The translations under genes were made by a program, and so were the position numbers. The notes below the pieces were generated by a model. It did no database searches. It worked only from the letters and a program-made list of their open reading frames with translations, and was not told the DNA's origin. From Erythrobasidium yunnanense (taxonomy: Eukaryota > Basidiomycota > Cystobasidiomycetes > Erythrobasidiales > Erythrobasidiaceae), in assembly GCA_001600175.1 (NCBI GenBank), contig BCJC01000007.1:62001-126000 (forward strand): DNA of 64,000 bases. Direction: 5' to 3'. Shown in pieces: positions 1 through 11,868 of this stretch. How positions within the stretch are numbered: position 1 is the stretch's first letter; each line of letters opens with the position of its first letter.

Positions 1-651
1 GACAGGTGTAGCAGCATCTCCTGTTGACTCTGCGAACGAAGATTCCGCTTCGCTGTCCGCGCCTTGAACGAGCGGTTTCCGCAAGCTTGAAGGCAGAGAC
101 TGCCGCCTGAGCGCATCCGAAGCAGAGAAGACGCGTGCGCCATTGCCAGATAGCCTTCTGCGAGTATCATTGAGGGAGACTGTCCGTACAGGTGACCGAT
201 GAGGGTTCCCAGCTGGACTGCCGCCGTTCGCAGGAGAAGCTTGTTGAAGGTGCTGGATTGGCGCCAGCGGACGCGCATTATGGTTGTTACTACTATTGCT
301 TGATGCTCCGCTGTTCGTGCTGGCTGTACTGCCCGACGATGTCTTGCTGGCCTTGTTGTTTACTTTGCCATTCCCGCGCCCGCCTTTCGACTTCGAAGCG
401 ACGATTGCGATGTTTTGGCTGTCTTCGTTGTCCTCATCACTCTCGTTGTCATCTTCCTCGCTGTCGTGGACGCGTGCTTTCCCTAGCTTCTGCCTTTTTC
501 CAGCAACTTTGACGTCCTCCTCTTCTCCCTCGCTGCTCGACTGATCGCTGCTGTCGCCGTCCTCTTCGCTGTCTGATTCTGGCTTCACGACTTTCTTCTT
601 GCGCGCTGCTTGCGCCATTCTTGACGCGCTGGCCTGCGTAGGGCGAGCCAT
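1..651 (-). CDS. Acidic, serine-rich hypothetical protein (5' part, runs off window)
   Basis: An open frame of 217 codons runs without a stop from an ATG at 651 to the left edge, so only the N-terminal part is present. The protein opens with a basic patch (KKKVVK near residue 20), followed by several acidic serine clusters of the SDSEEDGDSSD kind. A long Ser/Asn/Gly-rich stretch comes next, then a part rich in SP and RR motifs (SPVRTVS, RRRLS). Alternating acidic and basic low complexity suggests a nuclear, phosphorylated, mostly disordered protein; that is inference from composition only. No folded domain is visible and I do not recognise the gene. It lies downstream of pyruvate carboxylase on the same strand with a gap of about 240 bases. 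Confidence 0.55.
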   Translation of the reverse strand, partial: MARPTQASASRMAQAARKKKVVKPESDSEEDGDSSDQSSSEGEEEDVKVAGKRQKLGKARVHDSEEDDNESDEDNEDSQNIAIVASKSKGGRGNGKVNNKASKTSSGSTASTNSGASSNSSNNHNARPLAPIQHLQQASPANGGSPAGNPHRSPVRTVSLNDTRRRLSGNGARVFSASDALRRQSLPSSLRKPLVQGADSEAESSFAESTGDAATPV

Positions 652-891
652 CGTGGTGTGACCAAGTTGGGCGGATCAAGAGGGCTACTGCAGGCGGCAG
701 ATGGGCACCTTCTCAGGGCGGTCAGCGTATGATGCAGCAGTTTCAAGCGATTGGGAGATGTCAGCAGCAGTCTAAAAGCACGCAAAGCAGTTCATTGTCC
801 TGCCCCCTAACGGCCCTCGACACATAATTTGTAAACATATTCGCTCAAGTACTCATGCTTTTTACGCTCTCTATACTCATCCTCTTGTTCT

Positions 892-3800
892 CTAAGGTGA
901 GATCTCGCAAATGAGATCGTTGCTCTGGAGGGAATCGCCAGAGTGAACGACGACACGCTTGACTGCTCCTCCGACAGGTGCAGTGACACTTTGCTCCATT
1001 TTCTGTAGGTAAACTTCATTAGTAGACTGCGCACTCGTAGGGAGAAATGAGATTCACCATGGCGCTCATGACTGCAATTGTCTGACCGGCCTTGATGTGG
1101 TCACCTTGCTTGACAGCGACCTCCACTACCACACCGGACTACAAAGGATTCGTCAGTAACAAGCCGATCACTGAAGTGTAGCGCGACTGACCATCGGCGA
1201 GCCAACGCTTCCAGCTTCTTTGGTGGCCTTCTCCCTCGTGACCGTTGTGACCTTTGCGCTGTTGTCCTTTACGCTTACTGCTCTAGTCTCTCCGTTGAGT
1301 TCAATAAATACGTTTCTCATACCCGTCTCGGCATCGACTGGGCCTGTAGCAAGAAGCTTGATGATGAGTGTTTTACCAGGTCCGATGGAGACTTGCAGCT
1401 CTTCTCCGACATTTGGCTTCTTCAAGAAATATCGTGTAGGGAGAGTAGATAGATCTCCGTACTTGTCGAGGAATTCGCGATACTCCTCGAATACCTTGGG
1501 ATACATGCAGTATGACAGCACATCGGTCGAAGTGATGCCCTTGCCATACTTCTTGACGAGATCCTCGCGAGCTTTGCTGAAGTCGTATGGTTTGAATGAG
1601 GCTCCTGGTCGACCGTCGATGCGAGGCTTGTCTCGGATGATCTTGGTTCGCAGAGTCTCGATTTGCTCCCAGCCGCCAGGGGGAGGTCCAAGGTATCCCT
1701 GGAAGTACTCCACGACGCTGCAAATCAATTCATCAGCTTCGGCCGCCGCATCGTGCTGGAAGGAACTCACGAGTTGGGGAAGTCAAGCTTGTCAGCCTGC
1801 TCTTCTACATCCTTCTTTGATAGATGGTTGGCGACCATGAACTGAGCAAGATCTCCAACAATCTTGGAGGATGGAGTAACTTTGACGATATCTCCGCAGA
1901 GCTTGTTGGCGTCAATGTAGCGTGCTTTGACTTCTGCCCACTGTTGACCGAGACCGAGTGATTGAGCTTGGAACATCAAGTTAGTGTACTAAGGCGATAG
2001 TCAGCCATCTGTACTTGTCCGGACAAGCTGTAAGTTGGCTTACTTGACCACCTATGAATTGGCAGCGAGACGAAAGCAGAACATCAGCCTGCTGTCTCAG
2101 CTCATGTCGTGCATCAAGTCTTTACCTGGCATTTCGTGGTCGAATACAGAGGAGCTAGGAAAGCAGGATCAGCTAAAAAGCAGCCAATCATGCGTGAAAT
2201 ACCACTCACTCTGATGACTTGACGTTAGCATCGAATGGCGCATACAGTATTCTGACTTGTTGCCAGTAGAGGTTTAGCGCCTGAATCGCTTCGTGGCTGA
2301 TTCCCGTTCCTAGGCCCGTCTGTTCAAGCGCACCACACACAGCTCCCATAGCAGCCTGCGAGGTCATTCCCGACATTGAGTCCATAGCTACATCCACTAT
2401 ATCCGCACCTGCCGTAGCGCATGCAATCATTGAAGATACTGAAATACCGGCTGTGTCGTGCGAGTGGACGTGGATGGGCATATCGGGGTATTTCTTGCGC
2501 AGAGCACCAATGAGCATCGTTGCGGCTTGTGGCTTGAGCAGACCTGCCATATCTTTAATAGCTAATATATGGATACCCTCTTTGACGAGCTCATCTGCGA
2601 AATCGAGGTAGTACTGCAGAGTATATTTGGTCTTCTTGGGATCTGCAATGTCGCCAGTGTAACACATGGCAGCTTCCACTACACCGCCTGCTTTCTTGGC
2701 GGCATCGATCCCGAGTCGCATATTCTCGATATAGTTGAGCGAGTCGAAGATTCGGAAAATGTCGAGTCCGTTCTGAACAGCCTTCTTGCTGAACTCGTAG
2801 ATCGCATTGTCGGGGTAGGAAGTGTATCCGACGGCGTTGGCACCTCGTACGAGTGCTTGGAAGGGGATGTTGGGTACGAGCTCTCGCATCTTGCGGAGAC
2901 GCTCCCAAGGGTCTTCGTGGAGGACTGCCAAACAACGCAGAATCAGTATCTACTTCGCGTACTTTGATTATATAAGCTCACATCGCATAGCTACATCAAA
3001 AGTAGCTCCGCCCCAGCACTCTAGCGCGAAAGCATTCTGGAGTGCATGAGAAGTCTGTTTCGCGATATTCAGGATATCCACCGTTCTCAACCTCGTGGCA
3101 AGGAGTGATTGATGAGCATCTCTCCACGTGGTATCCATGATAAGACATCCTTTATAGTCCCTGACAGCTTTCGCAAATGCTTCAGGTCCTTCTTCGACAA
3201 GTATGTTTCGCCAGCCTTTTTGGCAAGGTAAAGAACAGTCCACGGCTTCCCCTGAGCCGGGACGATCCACGTCTGGAATCTCGGGGATGGGGATCTCGGC
3301 GCTCAACCCCGGTTCACCCTGTTGTCCTGCAATGGAGGAGCCGTTGACGACTAGATCACCGAGGTACTGCAGCATGCGCGATGCTCTGTTCTGGGAAGTG
3401 ACGAGGTGGAATAGAGCTGGTGTGTCATCGATGAACTGAATCCGACACAATCAGCATTTATCCAGCGGTCATTTGATAGACAGTGGTGACCTACCGTCGT
3501 CCAGGTCCTGTTGCTGATAAAGACCTCATGACTCAGGAGTCTGAATAAGAATGGTATATTCGTCTTGACACCCCTTATTCTGAACTCCACCAGTGCTCTC
3601 AACATCTTTCTTCTCGCAACTTCGAACGTCGCTCCTTTCACCGATATCTTGACTAATAGCGAATCATAGTGCGGAGTGATTTGTGCTCCCGCGAAGCCAG
3701 AAGACGCATCTAGACGAACACCATTTCCACCTGCTGAACGATAGACTTCGATCTTTCCAGTGTCGGGCTGGAAAGCAGCTTGTGGATCCTCGGTGGTGAT

Positions 3801-5547
3801 ACGGCATTGGATCGCATACCCACGCTTGGCGATGGCGTCTTGTGTCAATCCGAGTTCGGGAAGAGTAGCTCCTGCAGAGATCTGGATCTGAGCTGCGACT
3901 ATGTCGATGCCTGTGATCTCTTCGGTGATGGTGTGCTCGACTTGGATACGGGCTGCAGATGAAAAGAAGGATATTAGTCAAAGATCTTGTGTTAGAGACG
4001 TTGGAGCGTACGGTTGATCTCGATAAAGTAGTGTCTGTTCTGTTGGTCGACCAAGAACTCGGCCTGGAGCGGGTAAAAGCATATCAGTACGTGGTAACAT
4101 GAGAATGAAAAATAAAGAGGAAGCTTACGGTACCAGCACATCTGTAATTGACAGCCTGTGCGATTCTCTTTGCGTCTTCCAGGATCCTATTCCTAACTTC
4201 ATCATCCAGGACCGCAGGAGCTTGTTCCACCACTTTCTGATGTCTTCTCTGCACTGAACAATCTCTTTCAAAGAGATGCACCACGTTTCCCTCTGAATCT
4301 CCCAATAATTGCACTTCAATATGTCTTGGTTTATCGAGGAAACGTTCGATAAAGACTGTCCCGTCGCCGAAAGCGGCTTTCGCTTCACTGACGGCGCGTG
4401 AGAAACCTTCTTTGAAATCACCCTGCTCGCGGACGACTCTCATTCCGCGCCCTCCACCGCCCATAGCAGCTTTGATGATCACGGGAAACCCATTCTCTTT
4501 GATGAACGAGTCGGCGAGCTCGTACGACTCGATGGCACCCTCTGTACCGGGCACAACGGGGACTTGGGCCTTGAGGGCTAAAGATAAAAACACTGTTAGG
4601 AAGGGAAGGAACCAGGAGAGAGATGGACAGAGGACGCACCGACTGCTCGCGCTTTCACCTTATCACCCAGCCCATCGATGACTTCAGGCTGCGGTCCAAT
4701 GAACGCGATACCTGCATCTTCGACCTGCGCATGTGATCAAGCGAGCTTAGCACTACTCTCAAGAAGCAAGACACGGTGTGTGTTATCGCTACCCACCTTC
4801 TTTGCAAACTCTGCATTCTCAGACAGGAAGCCGTACCTGTCATCGTCAAGAACCGGTTAGCTGAAAATGAAGCACGGGACCTGGCCTTGGCCGGAGGTTC
4901 CGAAGCCAGTTTCCTGAGGACATAATAGAAGGAAGAGGGAAGAGGATAGTGGTAAGGGTAGCTCACCCAGGATGAATCATATCTACGCCATTCTCTAGCG
5001 CTATCCTGATGATGTCGTCTTGTGCGAGGTAGGCTGCGACAGGGGTAAGTCCAGCTCCGACGAGGTAGGATTCGTCGGCCTGTAAATCAATGTTAGTTGT
5101 GGTATACATGTATGAGTGATAAGATAGACTCGCCTTGTATCGGTGTGCACTCAGCCTATCCTCGTGCGAGTAGATAGCGACCGTCTTCATTGCGAGTTCA
5201 TGGGCCGTTCGAAATACTCGGATAGCGATTTCACCTCTGTTGGCTACTAGGACCTGCGTTCGTCATACATATCAGCCTTGTAAGATTGCCAAACTGCGAC
5301 TGAGTAGCCAAACTCACCTTTTTGAGGGGCCCTCTTACACCAGCAACTGCTCTTCTTACGCCCGCGATACTGTCCATTCCACCAGGTGTGCCCGGTGTGC
5401 TGGTGCTGCAGAGTATACACACATGATCTTAGCTGTTTGCCCGCTGTTTCGCCCTTTGTTTCTCTGGGCTGAGCTCTCGCTCAATGCTCCGTGCCTCTTT
5501 CGCTGCACTTACCCAGACCGGCGCAGCGCGTGGACGCTCTGAGCCAT
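892..5547 (-). CDS. PYC1: Pyruvate carboxylase
   Basis: ATP- and biotin-dependent carboxylation of pyruvate to oxaloacetate; in fungi this enzyme is normally cytosolic and feeds the TCA cycle and gluconeogenesis. Domains in order: biotin carboxylase (start [17 protein letters not shown] near 5250, ATP loop GGGGRGMR near 4440), carboxyltransferase ([15 protein letters not shown] near 3120, metal-binding HSHDTAG near 2460), a PYC-specific linker, and a C-terminal biotinyl domain. The gene has many short introns. I checked the last two: 1139-1191 and 1003-1057. The second removes a false stop and joins SAM to KME, rebuilding the biotin-accepting SAMKM motif; the protein then ends ICEISP with TAG at 892. 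The start [12 protein letters not shown] at 5547 is followed by a short exon and a second exon that continues in frame. Expected length is about 1190 residues, normal for the family. Confidence 0.96.
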
Positions 5548-6132
5548 GGCTGTAGTACTAGTGTTATGAAGGAGTACTAAAAGTCTTGGAAGTTGTTGGG
5601 ATGTTGAGAGACGATGCAGTCCGAGGAAAGAAGGGGGTTATCGAGCTGCCTTATCAGAAGAAGTAGGAAATGGAGCAAATCCGAGCAAACTGAAGCATGG
5701 CACCGAGTACAATGACAAACAGTCTATGCAACACCCAAAGCAAGGTTGCCTGCACTCACGTCCTCGAGTCTCGACTCTCCCTTTGTCCTGCTTTGCTGTC
5801 TTCTCCGCACCCACTACTGAGTGATCGCAGTATACAAGAGCACACCATCCATCATCGTCGCTATTGCATCTCCCAACTATACAGTACCTTAAATAAAGAG
5901 TAGGGAATTACCAGTCCGTCTCGGTGCATGACATGCACGTTCTGTATTTCGAGCGACTTGACTCATCAAGCAGCTACAGCGAACCTGAACTGTCTTGAAC
6001 ATTAGACGACATTTCACTCCTGTAGAGCGCCCTTCTCATCCCGTCACACCTCTTCAAAAAGCCCTTGTCCGGCTCACGAGTCGCAATCAGATCATTATCC
6101 ATCTTTCTGCCTCTTCGCCTACTATATCATCG
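5548..6132. other. Intergenic region between divergent PYC1 and GNAT genes
   Basis: This gap of about 585 bases holds the upstream regions of both pyruvate carboxylase (-) and the acetyltransferase (+). I see pyrimidine-rich tracts near the two starts but no clear TATA box, repeat or RNA gene. A longer N-terminal form of the acetyltransferase could begin at 5995 inside it. Confidence 0.5.
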
Positions 6133-6708
6133 ATGACACATCCTACATTCGACCAAGAAACATTCTCTCTCACCACTCGGGATGGCTCATACCTCCTGCG
6201 TCCAGTGCAGCTTTCCGACGCTTCCAATCTACGAGCTCGATGCGCCGACCTTGCAAACACCAAGTACCTTCCTCATCTGCAAGCGAAAGCACATCAATCG
6301 ATATCCGACGTCGAGTCCTGGATCCAGAACGTCCGGAATGGGTTCAACAAGGATTCTCTCTTCCTCGTCATTGTAGACACCACTACGAACGAGGTTATTG
6401 GAGAAGGACCACTAGGCTTCATCAATTGGGAAGAGAAGTGGTGCGAATCTGGAGTCATGATAGACCACCAACAATCTGGAAAAGGCATCGCTACAAAAGT
6501 GCTCAATGAAACGATGGACTTTGCATTCCAAGATCTGGGACTGGAACAAGTCAAGTACGGTACATTGAAAGATAATAAAGGTATGGCCAGAGTGCTCATG
6601 CAGAAATTGAGGGTCAAGGGAGAGCCAGTGGAGAATCAGAGGAAAGACGGCCTCTGGGAGTACAAGTTCGTTTTCAGGAAGGAGGACTGGTTGAGAGCCT
6701 TGCAGTAA
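6133..6708 (+). CDS. GNAT-family N-acetyltransferase
   Basis: Single-exon gene of about 191 residues from the ATG at 6133 (MTHPTFDQETFSL). The same frame also has an upstream ATG at 5995 that would add 46 residues of basic, serine-rich sequence, possibly a targeting peptide; the shorter start fits the family's usual length. The order of motifs is that of the RimJ/RimL-like GNAT group: LRPVQLSDA at the start of the fold, a central strand with VIGEGPLGFINWEE, and an acetyl-CoA-binding element around HQQSGKGIATKVLNE, matching the Q/R-x-x-G-x-G/A pattern. The C-terminus GLWEYKFVFRKEDW resembles fungal relatives. The substrate cannot be told from sequence. It is divergent from pyruvate carboxylase. 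Confidence 0.8.
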   Translation: MTHPTFDQETFSLTTRDGSYLLRPVQLSDASNLRARCADLANTKYLPHLQAKAHQSISDVESWIQNVRNGFNKDSLFLVIVDTTTNEVIGEGPLGFINWEEKWCESGVMIDHQQSGKGIATKVLNETMDFAFQDLGLEQVKYGTLKDNKGMARVLMQKLRVKGEPVENQRKDGLWEYKFVFRKEDWLRALQ

Positions 6709-7220
6709 GGAACAGCTCTCTTCTTACAGCAAAAACCGAACTGCGAGAGCGTAATCCCCGCGAGCTCACTCTCGACCCAACTGCAAGACGGTCGGGGACG
6801 GGCTCGACACACACATCGCACGATCTTCACTGTTGATTGTCTTGACAAGATGGCTGTCACTTCCCCAGTCCAGCTGCGGCACGGTGGTCATCCAGTCGGC
6901 CGCTGGATTCTAAATCAGACTGGCGCGAGCATGTCAACAGCAAAATTCCTACCATTCTTCGCTCGCTCGCAGCAGTATAAAAGAGGGAATCAGCTACACA
7001 CTCCCTTTCTCTTTTCTTCGTACCGGTACCACTCTTCCAAAAGCAACCCTTACCTTCTCTTCTTCTTTCAGCCTACTATTGTCCTGGTGACATATAGCAT
7101 ACAGATCCTGGTGATCATACAACTCTACAAGTTCACTCTTCAATCCACATACATTCCCCTACATCCAACATCAACATATATCAGCAGGTTCTGATTCATC
7201 TCTCCTAATCGACAACAAAC
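6709..7220. other. Intergenic/promoter region of the His-rich gene
   Basis: About 510 bases between the acetyltransferase stop and the His-rich protein start. It contains a TATA-like element (listed separately) and a long C/T- and A-rich leader between about 7000 and 7220, the kind of pyrimidine-rich 5' UTR seen before highly expressed fungal genes. No other gene is evident. Confidence 0.5.
6976..6983 (+). promoter_or_regulatory. TATA box candidate upstream of His-rich secreted protein
   Basis: TATAAAAG matches the TATA consensus exactly and lies about 240 bases before the start codon at 7221, followed by a pyrimidine-rich stretch that could be the transcription start area. Assignment is by sequence and position only. 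Confidence 0.45.
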
Positions 7221-9493
7221 ATGGTTCAAATCATCTCTACTCTCTCTACAACTGCAGCTGTTCTATCTCTGGCTCTATCCGTCGCTGCCCTCCCTGCCAA
7301 TCCGTCCGAAACCAACCTCGACAACAACGGTGCATCTGCTCCTGCTCCTACAGTTAACAAGCGAGATGGACCCTTCATAGTCCAAGCTAGATCGGTACAG
7401 CAGCAGAAGGCCAAGAGAGGATATGTAGGAGGTGGAAGTGGAAAGACTTTGAGACAGGCGCCTATGATGAAGCCTGCTAGGATGGTCAAGGCTAAGCGGG
7501 GGTGAGTCGGCTTTTCCCTTTGCATACAACGCAGAGACACCTCGGTTGACTTTGCTTTCATATAGAAGCAGCGATCATTCCCATGACCATGTGCACGAGC
7601 ACATCCACACTCATGAGCACGACCATGATCACAGGCACGATGGCGGCGACTATGATCCCAACCACTCTGAGCACTGGAACTACCACCACAACCGCATCGA
7701 CCACGACGGACATGGACACCACGTAGGTCCTTCTCAGTTTCCCTCTTTTATCATTCTTTGCTAAAGCTGCTGTTTTGTTTTCCGCAGCACCACGAACGCG
7801 ACTTGATCAACGTCGACATACTCAACATCGGCTCAGGCAACCGCAAGACAGTCTATTCAGGACACGACTACCAAGTCAACACTGGACACAACAACCGCGT
7901 CAAGAACATCAAGAATCACAAGCGTGCAATCTCGGATCTCTTCCCTAGAAGCAACAAGAAGCACGGCAAATCTTCATCCTCGAAAGAGACCAAGAAGGAC
8001 AAACATACTTCAAGCAAAGACAGCGACAAGAAGGAAGAGAAGCCTGCACACCCGAAGGTCAAGGTAGCTCTCAAGAAACCCTCTTCTTCTTCAGAATCAG
8101 GAGATAAGAAAGCAGGAAGCAAGGAGCACAAGGAGGATAAGGAGAAGCGAGACCACAGAGATCACTATGAGCATCGCGCACATTACTACGACCATGACCA
8201 CGATCATGAGCATATCCACGAACATGACCACGATCATGAACATTCCCACATCCATGCAAGAGACCACGATCGCCATGACCGACATGGCAGCGACCACTCG
8301 GACCACTGGTTCGAGCACCACGGCCTCGACAGGCATCACCACGATCACTCCCATGACCACGATCATTCTCACGTCCACGAACACATCCACGAGCACAATC
8401 ATCGCAGACGAGATCTCGCGACATCTGGCGTACCAGGCTTTGTCGAAGTAGCAAGCACCTTCTTCCATTCCAGCCTTGCAAAGAGTGTTGCAGGGCTCGT
8501 CTTCTCTAAAGACCCCGACTCCAACTCTTCAGACTTTGTGCTGGGCACCTCGGACTCGCAATCTACTCAGTTCTACCTGGCGCCATACACAAGTTCCTCT
8601 TCTGCTGCTGCAGGACAAAACTTATCCGATCCTTCCAGCACTGTCTCTACTTATCAGCTCCGTATCCCCGTACTGGACAGTACTAATCTCCGCACCAACG
8701 ACTATTGCGCGACCTTCGACATCAACCCTCCTTCTCCTCTTTCCATGCATCCTTGTGGTGATCTAGAAGGCTACAGCCAAGTCTTCAACTACAACATCAC
8801 CACTGGCGAACTTACTCCTGTATATCCCGCGACGAGTACTCAGCCCAAGCCCCTCAACGCAGCAGTCAGACTAGGCAGTCCTAGAGTGCTGGCGGCACAG
8901 GCTGGAAACCCAGCAGATCTGCCGACTTCTATTATCCCATCAGCCGCTACGGATGCTTGGGCATCGATAGCTTCTTCGGATACACTCTCGTTACCCTCGC
9001 AGATCCCCGCTAGCCAGACTGTCTCCGCTCCCTCTGCTACCACGTCATCCGCACCTCTCTCAGCAGAGTCAGAGACCCCTAAAGTCGCTCTCTACTTCGT
9101 CCCTAGTTCTGGCTTCTACGAAGAGGTAAGCACGCTTAGGGCTGACCACAGAAGCACATCAACCTGACAACCTTATCATGACAGGCCACTACCATCGAAT
9201 CCCTTTCGAAAGCTGGACAGTCATCTTTCGATGATACCTCAAGCACCGTCTCAGCAGCCGCTGCCTCTCCCACTGTTTTCAACCCCGCTGCCGTTGGCGG
9301 AATCAAGGCTGTCGACTACCAAGGCGATGATCAGAATGACGATGACACCTACTACACCACAGTCACCATCACCACTACCATTTCTGCAGAGGAAGCCGGG
9401 CCTACTGATGGACCCGTCTATGGCGGAGGCGATGGCAGAAATAACGCTGTCATTGCAGACTCTGCTGATGGTGATTACACGGACGCCTACTAG
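7221..9493 (+). CDS. Secreted histidine-rich protein with Kex2-like processing sites
   Basis: Four exons, 7221-7501, 7566-7722, 7788-9125 and 9185-9493, all with good GT-AG ends, give about 694 residues. A signal peptide is clear (hydrophobic core TAAVLSLALSVAALP). Three KR sites follow in the first 95 residues (VNKR, QKAKR, VKAKR), typical of kexin cleavage, and could release short peptides. Two histidine-rich blocks follow, roughly 7572-7722 and 8153-8400, built of alternating His with Asp and Glu (HDHDHEH, HVHEHIHEHNH), separated by a Lys/Ser-rich segment. The C-terminal third is a Ser/Thr-rich region with a cysteine pair (NDYCATFD and MHPCGDL). His/Asp runs bind Zn, Ni or Cu in known proteins, so a secreted metal-binding or wall role is plausible. 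No membrane segments were seen beyond the signal. No family recognised. Confidence 0.85.
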
Positions 9494-9680
9494 GGTGATT
9501 CTGCATGAAGAATAACAGCTGTGTAACGATCGAGCTGTAAATAGTTGGATCGAATCGCATACAAGTCATCCCCTGTCCTCCCTTTCCTGTCTATACTAAT
9601 TACCGGTAGCCTTCGCCTCAAATCGTTCGCAACACATGACTAAAGCTGATCGTTCGAAGAATCTCTGCATCCCTCTGTCA

Positions 9681-11112
9681 TCATGAAGCAGAGGGCTCAG
9701 CAGATTCGGTCAGGCAGTACACCCTGCCTTCTGAATGACCATGTTTCAGCGCAGTAGAGCTAGTCTAATGTCGTAAGAACCTACTGCTGGTGTATACGAT
9801 CCGCTTGCTGTTACCAAGTGGGTTGTCCAGACACTCAAGCTTGTAGTTGCTGTTTAGAGGCTGGGGAGAATTTGCAACAACAACTGATGTAGAAGAAGCG
9901 GTGTCCGAACAGAGGAGTCGCATTGATCGGCCAGATATGATCTGTACCAAGGCTCCGGTGTTCACGTGTCGAACTTCAACGGACTGGGCGTCGAAAGCGA
10001 GAACGAAAGGAAAGCACATCGCTTTGCAAGGGCTTGAGCAAGATAGTAAAGATAACGAAGTCAAAGTCTTACCAAAAGCCTCTGCATCACCCTTCCATTT
10101 CATCAGCCAATCGGAGCGAGCTCGCCAACCTCTTTTCTGCAAGTCTCATTTACTTCAGCCTCGCTTCGATATCTGCAAGAGGTGTAAGCCTACGTTGACA
10201 TAGAACGCAAATTCAGTGTAGCATAGGAGGTATTCGCTCTCGATACGGTAGATCGCTAGCGGACGTGAATTTCGAGCGTCTCGAATGAATGCTAAAGCCG
10301 GATCCGCTGGATCTAACAACAGCTGAGTGTCGAGCGTTTGAAGATCCACGACCTCGAAATTTGCAGTCTGGCCAAGGCAGAGCTTGGTCTTGAGGAAGTG
10401 CACGGAATTGCACTCGGTGATGCGAAACTGTGGATTGACTATTCAGAAGGGCCTCGCTGTACGACGAGCAGGTTTACCTTACCTCTTTGAAGACGCGAAA
10501 TAGTTTAAGCTCACCGTGCGAGGTTTTGTGATCCGCGAGTCGAGCTTCATCCGGAGAGCCACCCGGCAAGATTGGCTCTAAGACTGCGATTGTGCTGGAC
10601 GCCGGGCCGGACTTGACCACGCAGAGTAGATCTCGACCGAGACATACACCAGTCTTGAAGAATGTTGCATTGATTGAAAGCGTAATGGCGCGGTTGGCGT
10701 TTTCGACTGCGCGATTTGCGCTGAGGCTTCGGATCGGAAACGCCTGAATCACTTTCCCGGTCAACACGACGAGTATATCATGACCCTGCAGAATATCCAG
10801 CTGTTTTACATGTTTGCACGATAGAACCTTGACGGGAGCCTCTTCGGCGGCTTGCAGATCAACCATGTAGATTCCATCAACCGTACCGAGCATCATTCGA
10901 GTACCTGGTATTAGCAGAGGACATGAGTCAGCCTGGAGCGGCTGAATCTGGCAGCTTGGCTCACCGTACATAGCCGCGCAGTCGACACGCTCCAGGCGTC
11001 GCAAGTTGGGGACAACGCTTGGTGTGAAGACCATTCTTTCGTTGTGCAATTCCGAGTCGTCTTGAAACCGTCTTGGGAAGAGCTTTGCAACTTTTGCGAT
11101 CAGTTGCATCAT
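9681..11112 (-). CDS. CNH-domain-only paralogue of the adjacent RhoGEF
   Basis: This stretch repeats the citron-homology (CNH) part of the neighbouring RhoGEF at clear but diverged protein similarity, for example VLSCKHVKQLDILQGHD against VLSCTYVTQVDVLEDYG, and FFKTGVCLGRDLLCVVKSG against FFKTGVCLNRTLVCIVKSG. Five or six introns sit at the same places as in the parent, including the last one, and removing them keeps an open frame ending ...YCLTESAEPSAS with TGA at 9681. Similarity begins only at the end of the parent's PH domain (NERMVF against RSMVF). DEP, DH and PH are absent. The first ATG in frame is at 11112; an open frame extends upstream to about 11365, so further 5' exons are possible. 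Conserved frame and splice sites argue against a dead pseudogene. CNH domains bind small GTPases or scaffolds in relatives; function here is unknown. Confidence 0.7.
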
Positions 11113-11868
11113 GAGATGCCGTCTGATACTCCGGTGCAGACGAAGAGGGAAGAAACGACCAGATGGTATGTTGAAGGTATCACACGAGATTGCGAGATTA
11201 CGAAATTGCGCTTGTCGAAGTGCGGTCTGTCTGTGGTATGTCAAAGACGAAGCCTCCACGAATCGTCTGCACCTGTCAGTCTCCTTGTTCGGGCACCAAG
11301 CATCGCTTCCCGCGTATGAGTTCGTTTCCTCGTCGTTCAGCACCGCCCATGGTGCCCATCTAGAGGACTGAGGAACGGAAAATCAGCACGACGAGAAACC
11401 CAAGCCGGTCACAAGGCATTGATAGCGCAAATCGCCAAGGACTTTGTAGAGCCCAGTATATGAATCCGTAATCCAGAATATTCAGTCAAGCTTGAGCTAT
11501 GAACTTCGCTAGCTGTAGGCATGGCCAGCTGTAGCTTCGCAGATTTGGCATGAACAGACAGAAACGGTGCAATACAGACTTGTGTAATTGGCTCGACTGC
11601 TTGAGATCCTATAAGTATCGACTTGCGGTAGCGAGTATGCCTGTAGTCACGCCTATCGGACCTGACGAAAGCTGACAGCGAGGCGGAGCCAAAGGTCGAC
11701 TGCATCATCTAGTCGTGAAAGTCTGTTCTTACATGCCCGAGCAGGTCTGCTCTCGCCTCACTGATGACTACGACGCGATACAATGAAGCCTTAAAGTCTG
11801 TCTGAATACACAAGATTTATGTCTACTGAATGCATGTACCAATATTGTGCAGACTTCATGAAAGATCG
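11113..11868. other. Spacer between RhoGEF and its CNH-only paralogue
   Basis: About 750 bases with no recognisable domain. Minus-strand open frames at 11113-11365 and 11409-11708 might be 5' exons of the CNH-only gene, but neither resembles the RhoGEF or anything else I know, and I could not find a convincing splice joining them. The region could hold the promoter of the CNH-only gene. Confidence 0.4.

Noticed and set aside
1220-1840. 206-codon plus-strand open frame
   Set aside because: It lies antisense to the pyruvate carboxylase exon and has no domain; it reflects the codon use of the real gene.
7560-8410. His-rich blocks as part of a ZIP or CDF zinc transporter
   Set aside because: Such transporters carry His loops between membrane helices; here there are no helices apart from the signal peptide.
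8071-8481. Minus-strand frames across the His-rich block
   Set aside because: They arise from the repetitive CAC/GAC codons of the real gene and show only Val/Met or Arg/Gly low complexity.
9681-11112. CNH-only copy as a dead pseudogene
   Set aside because: Frame and the splice sites are kept over about 1.4 kb despite strong divergence, which a neutral relic would not maintain. Still not proven expressed.
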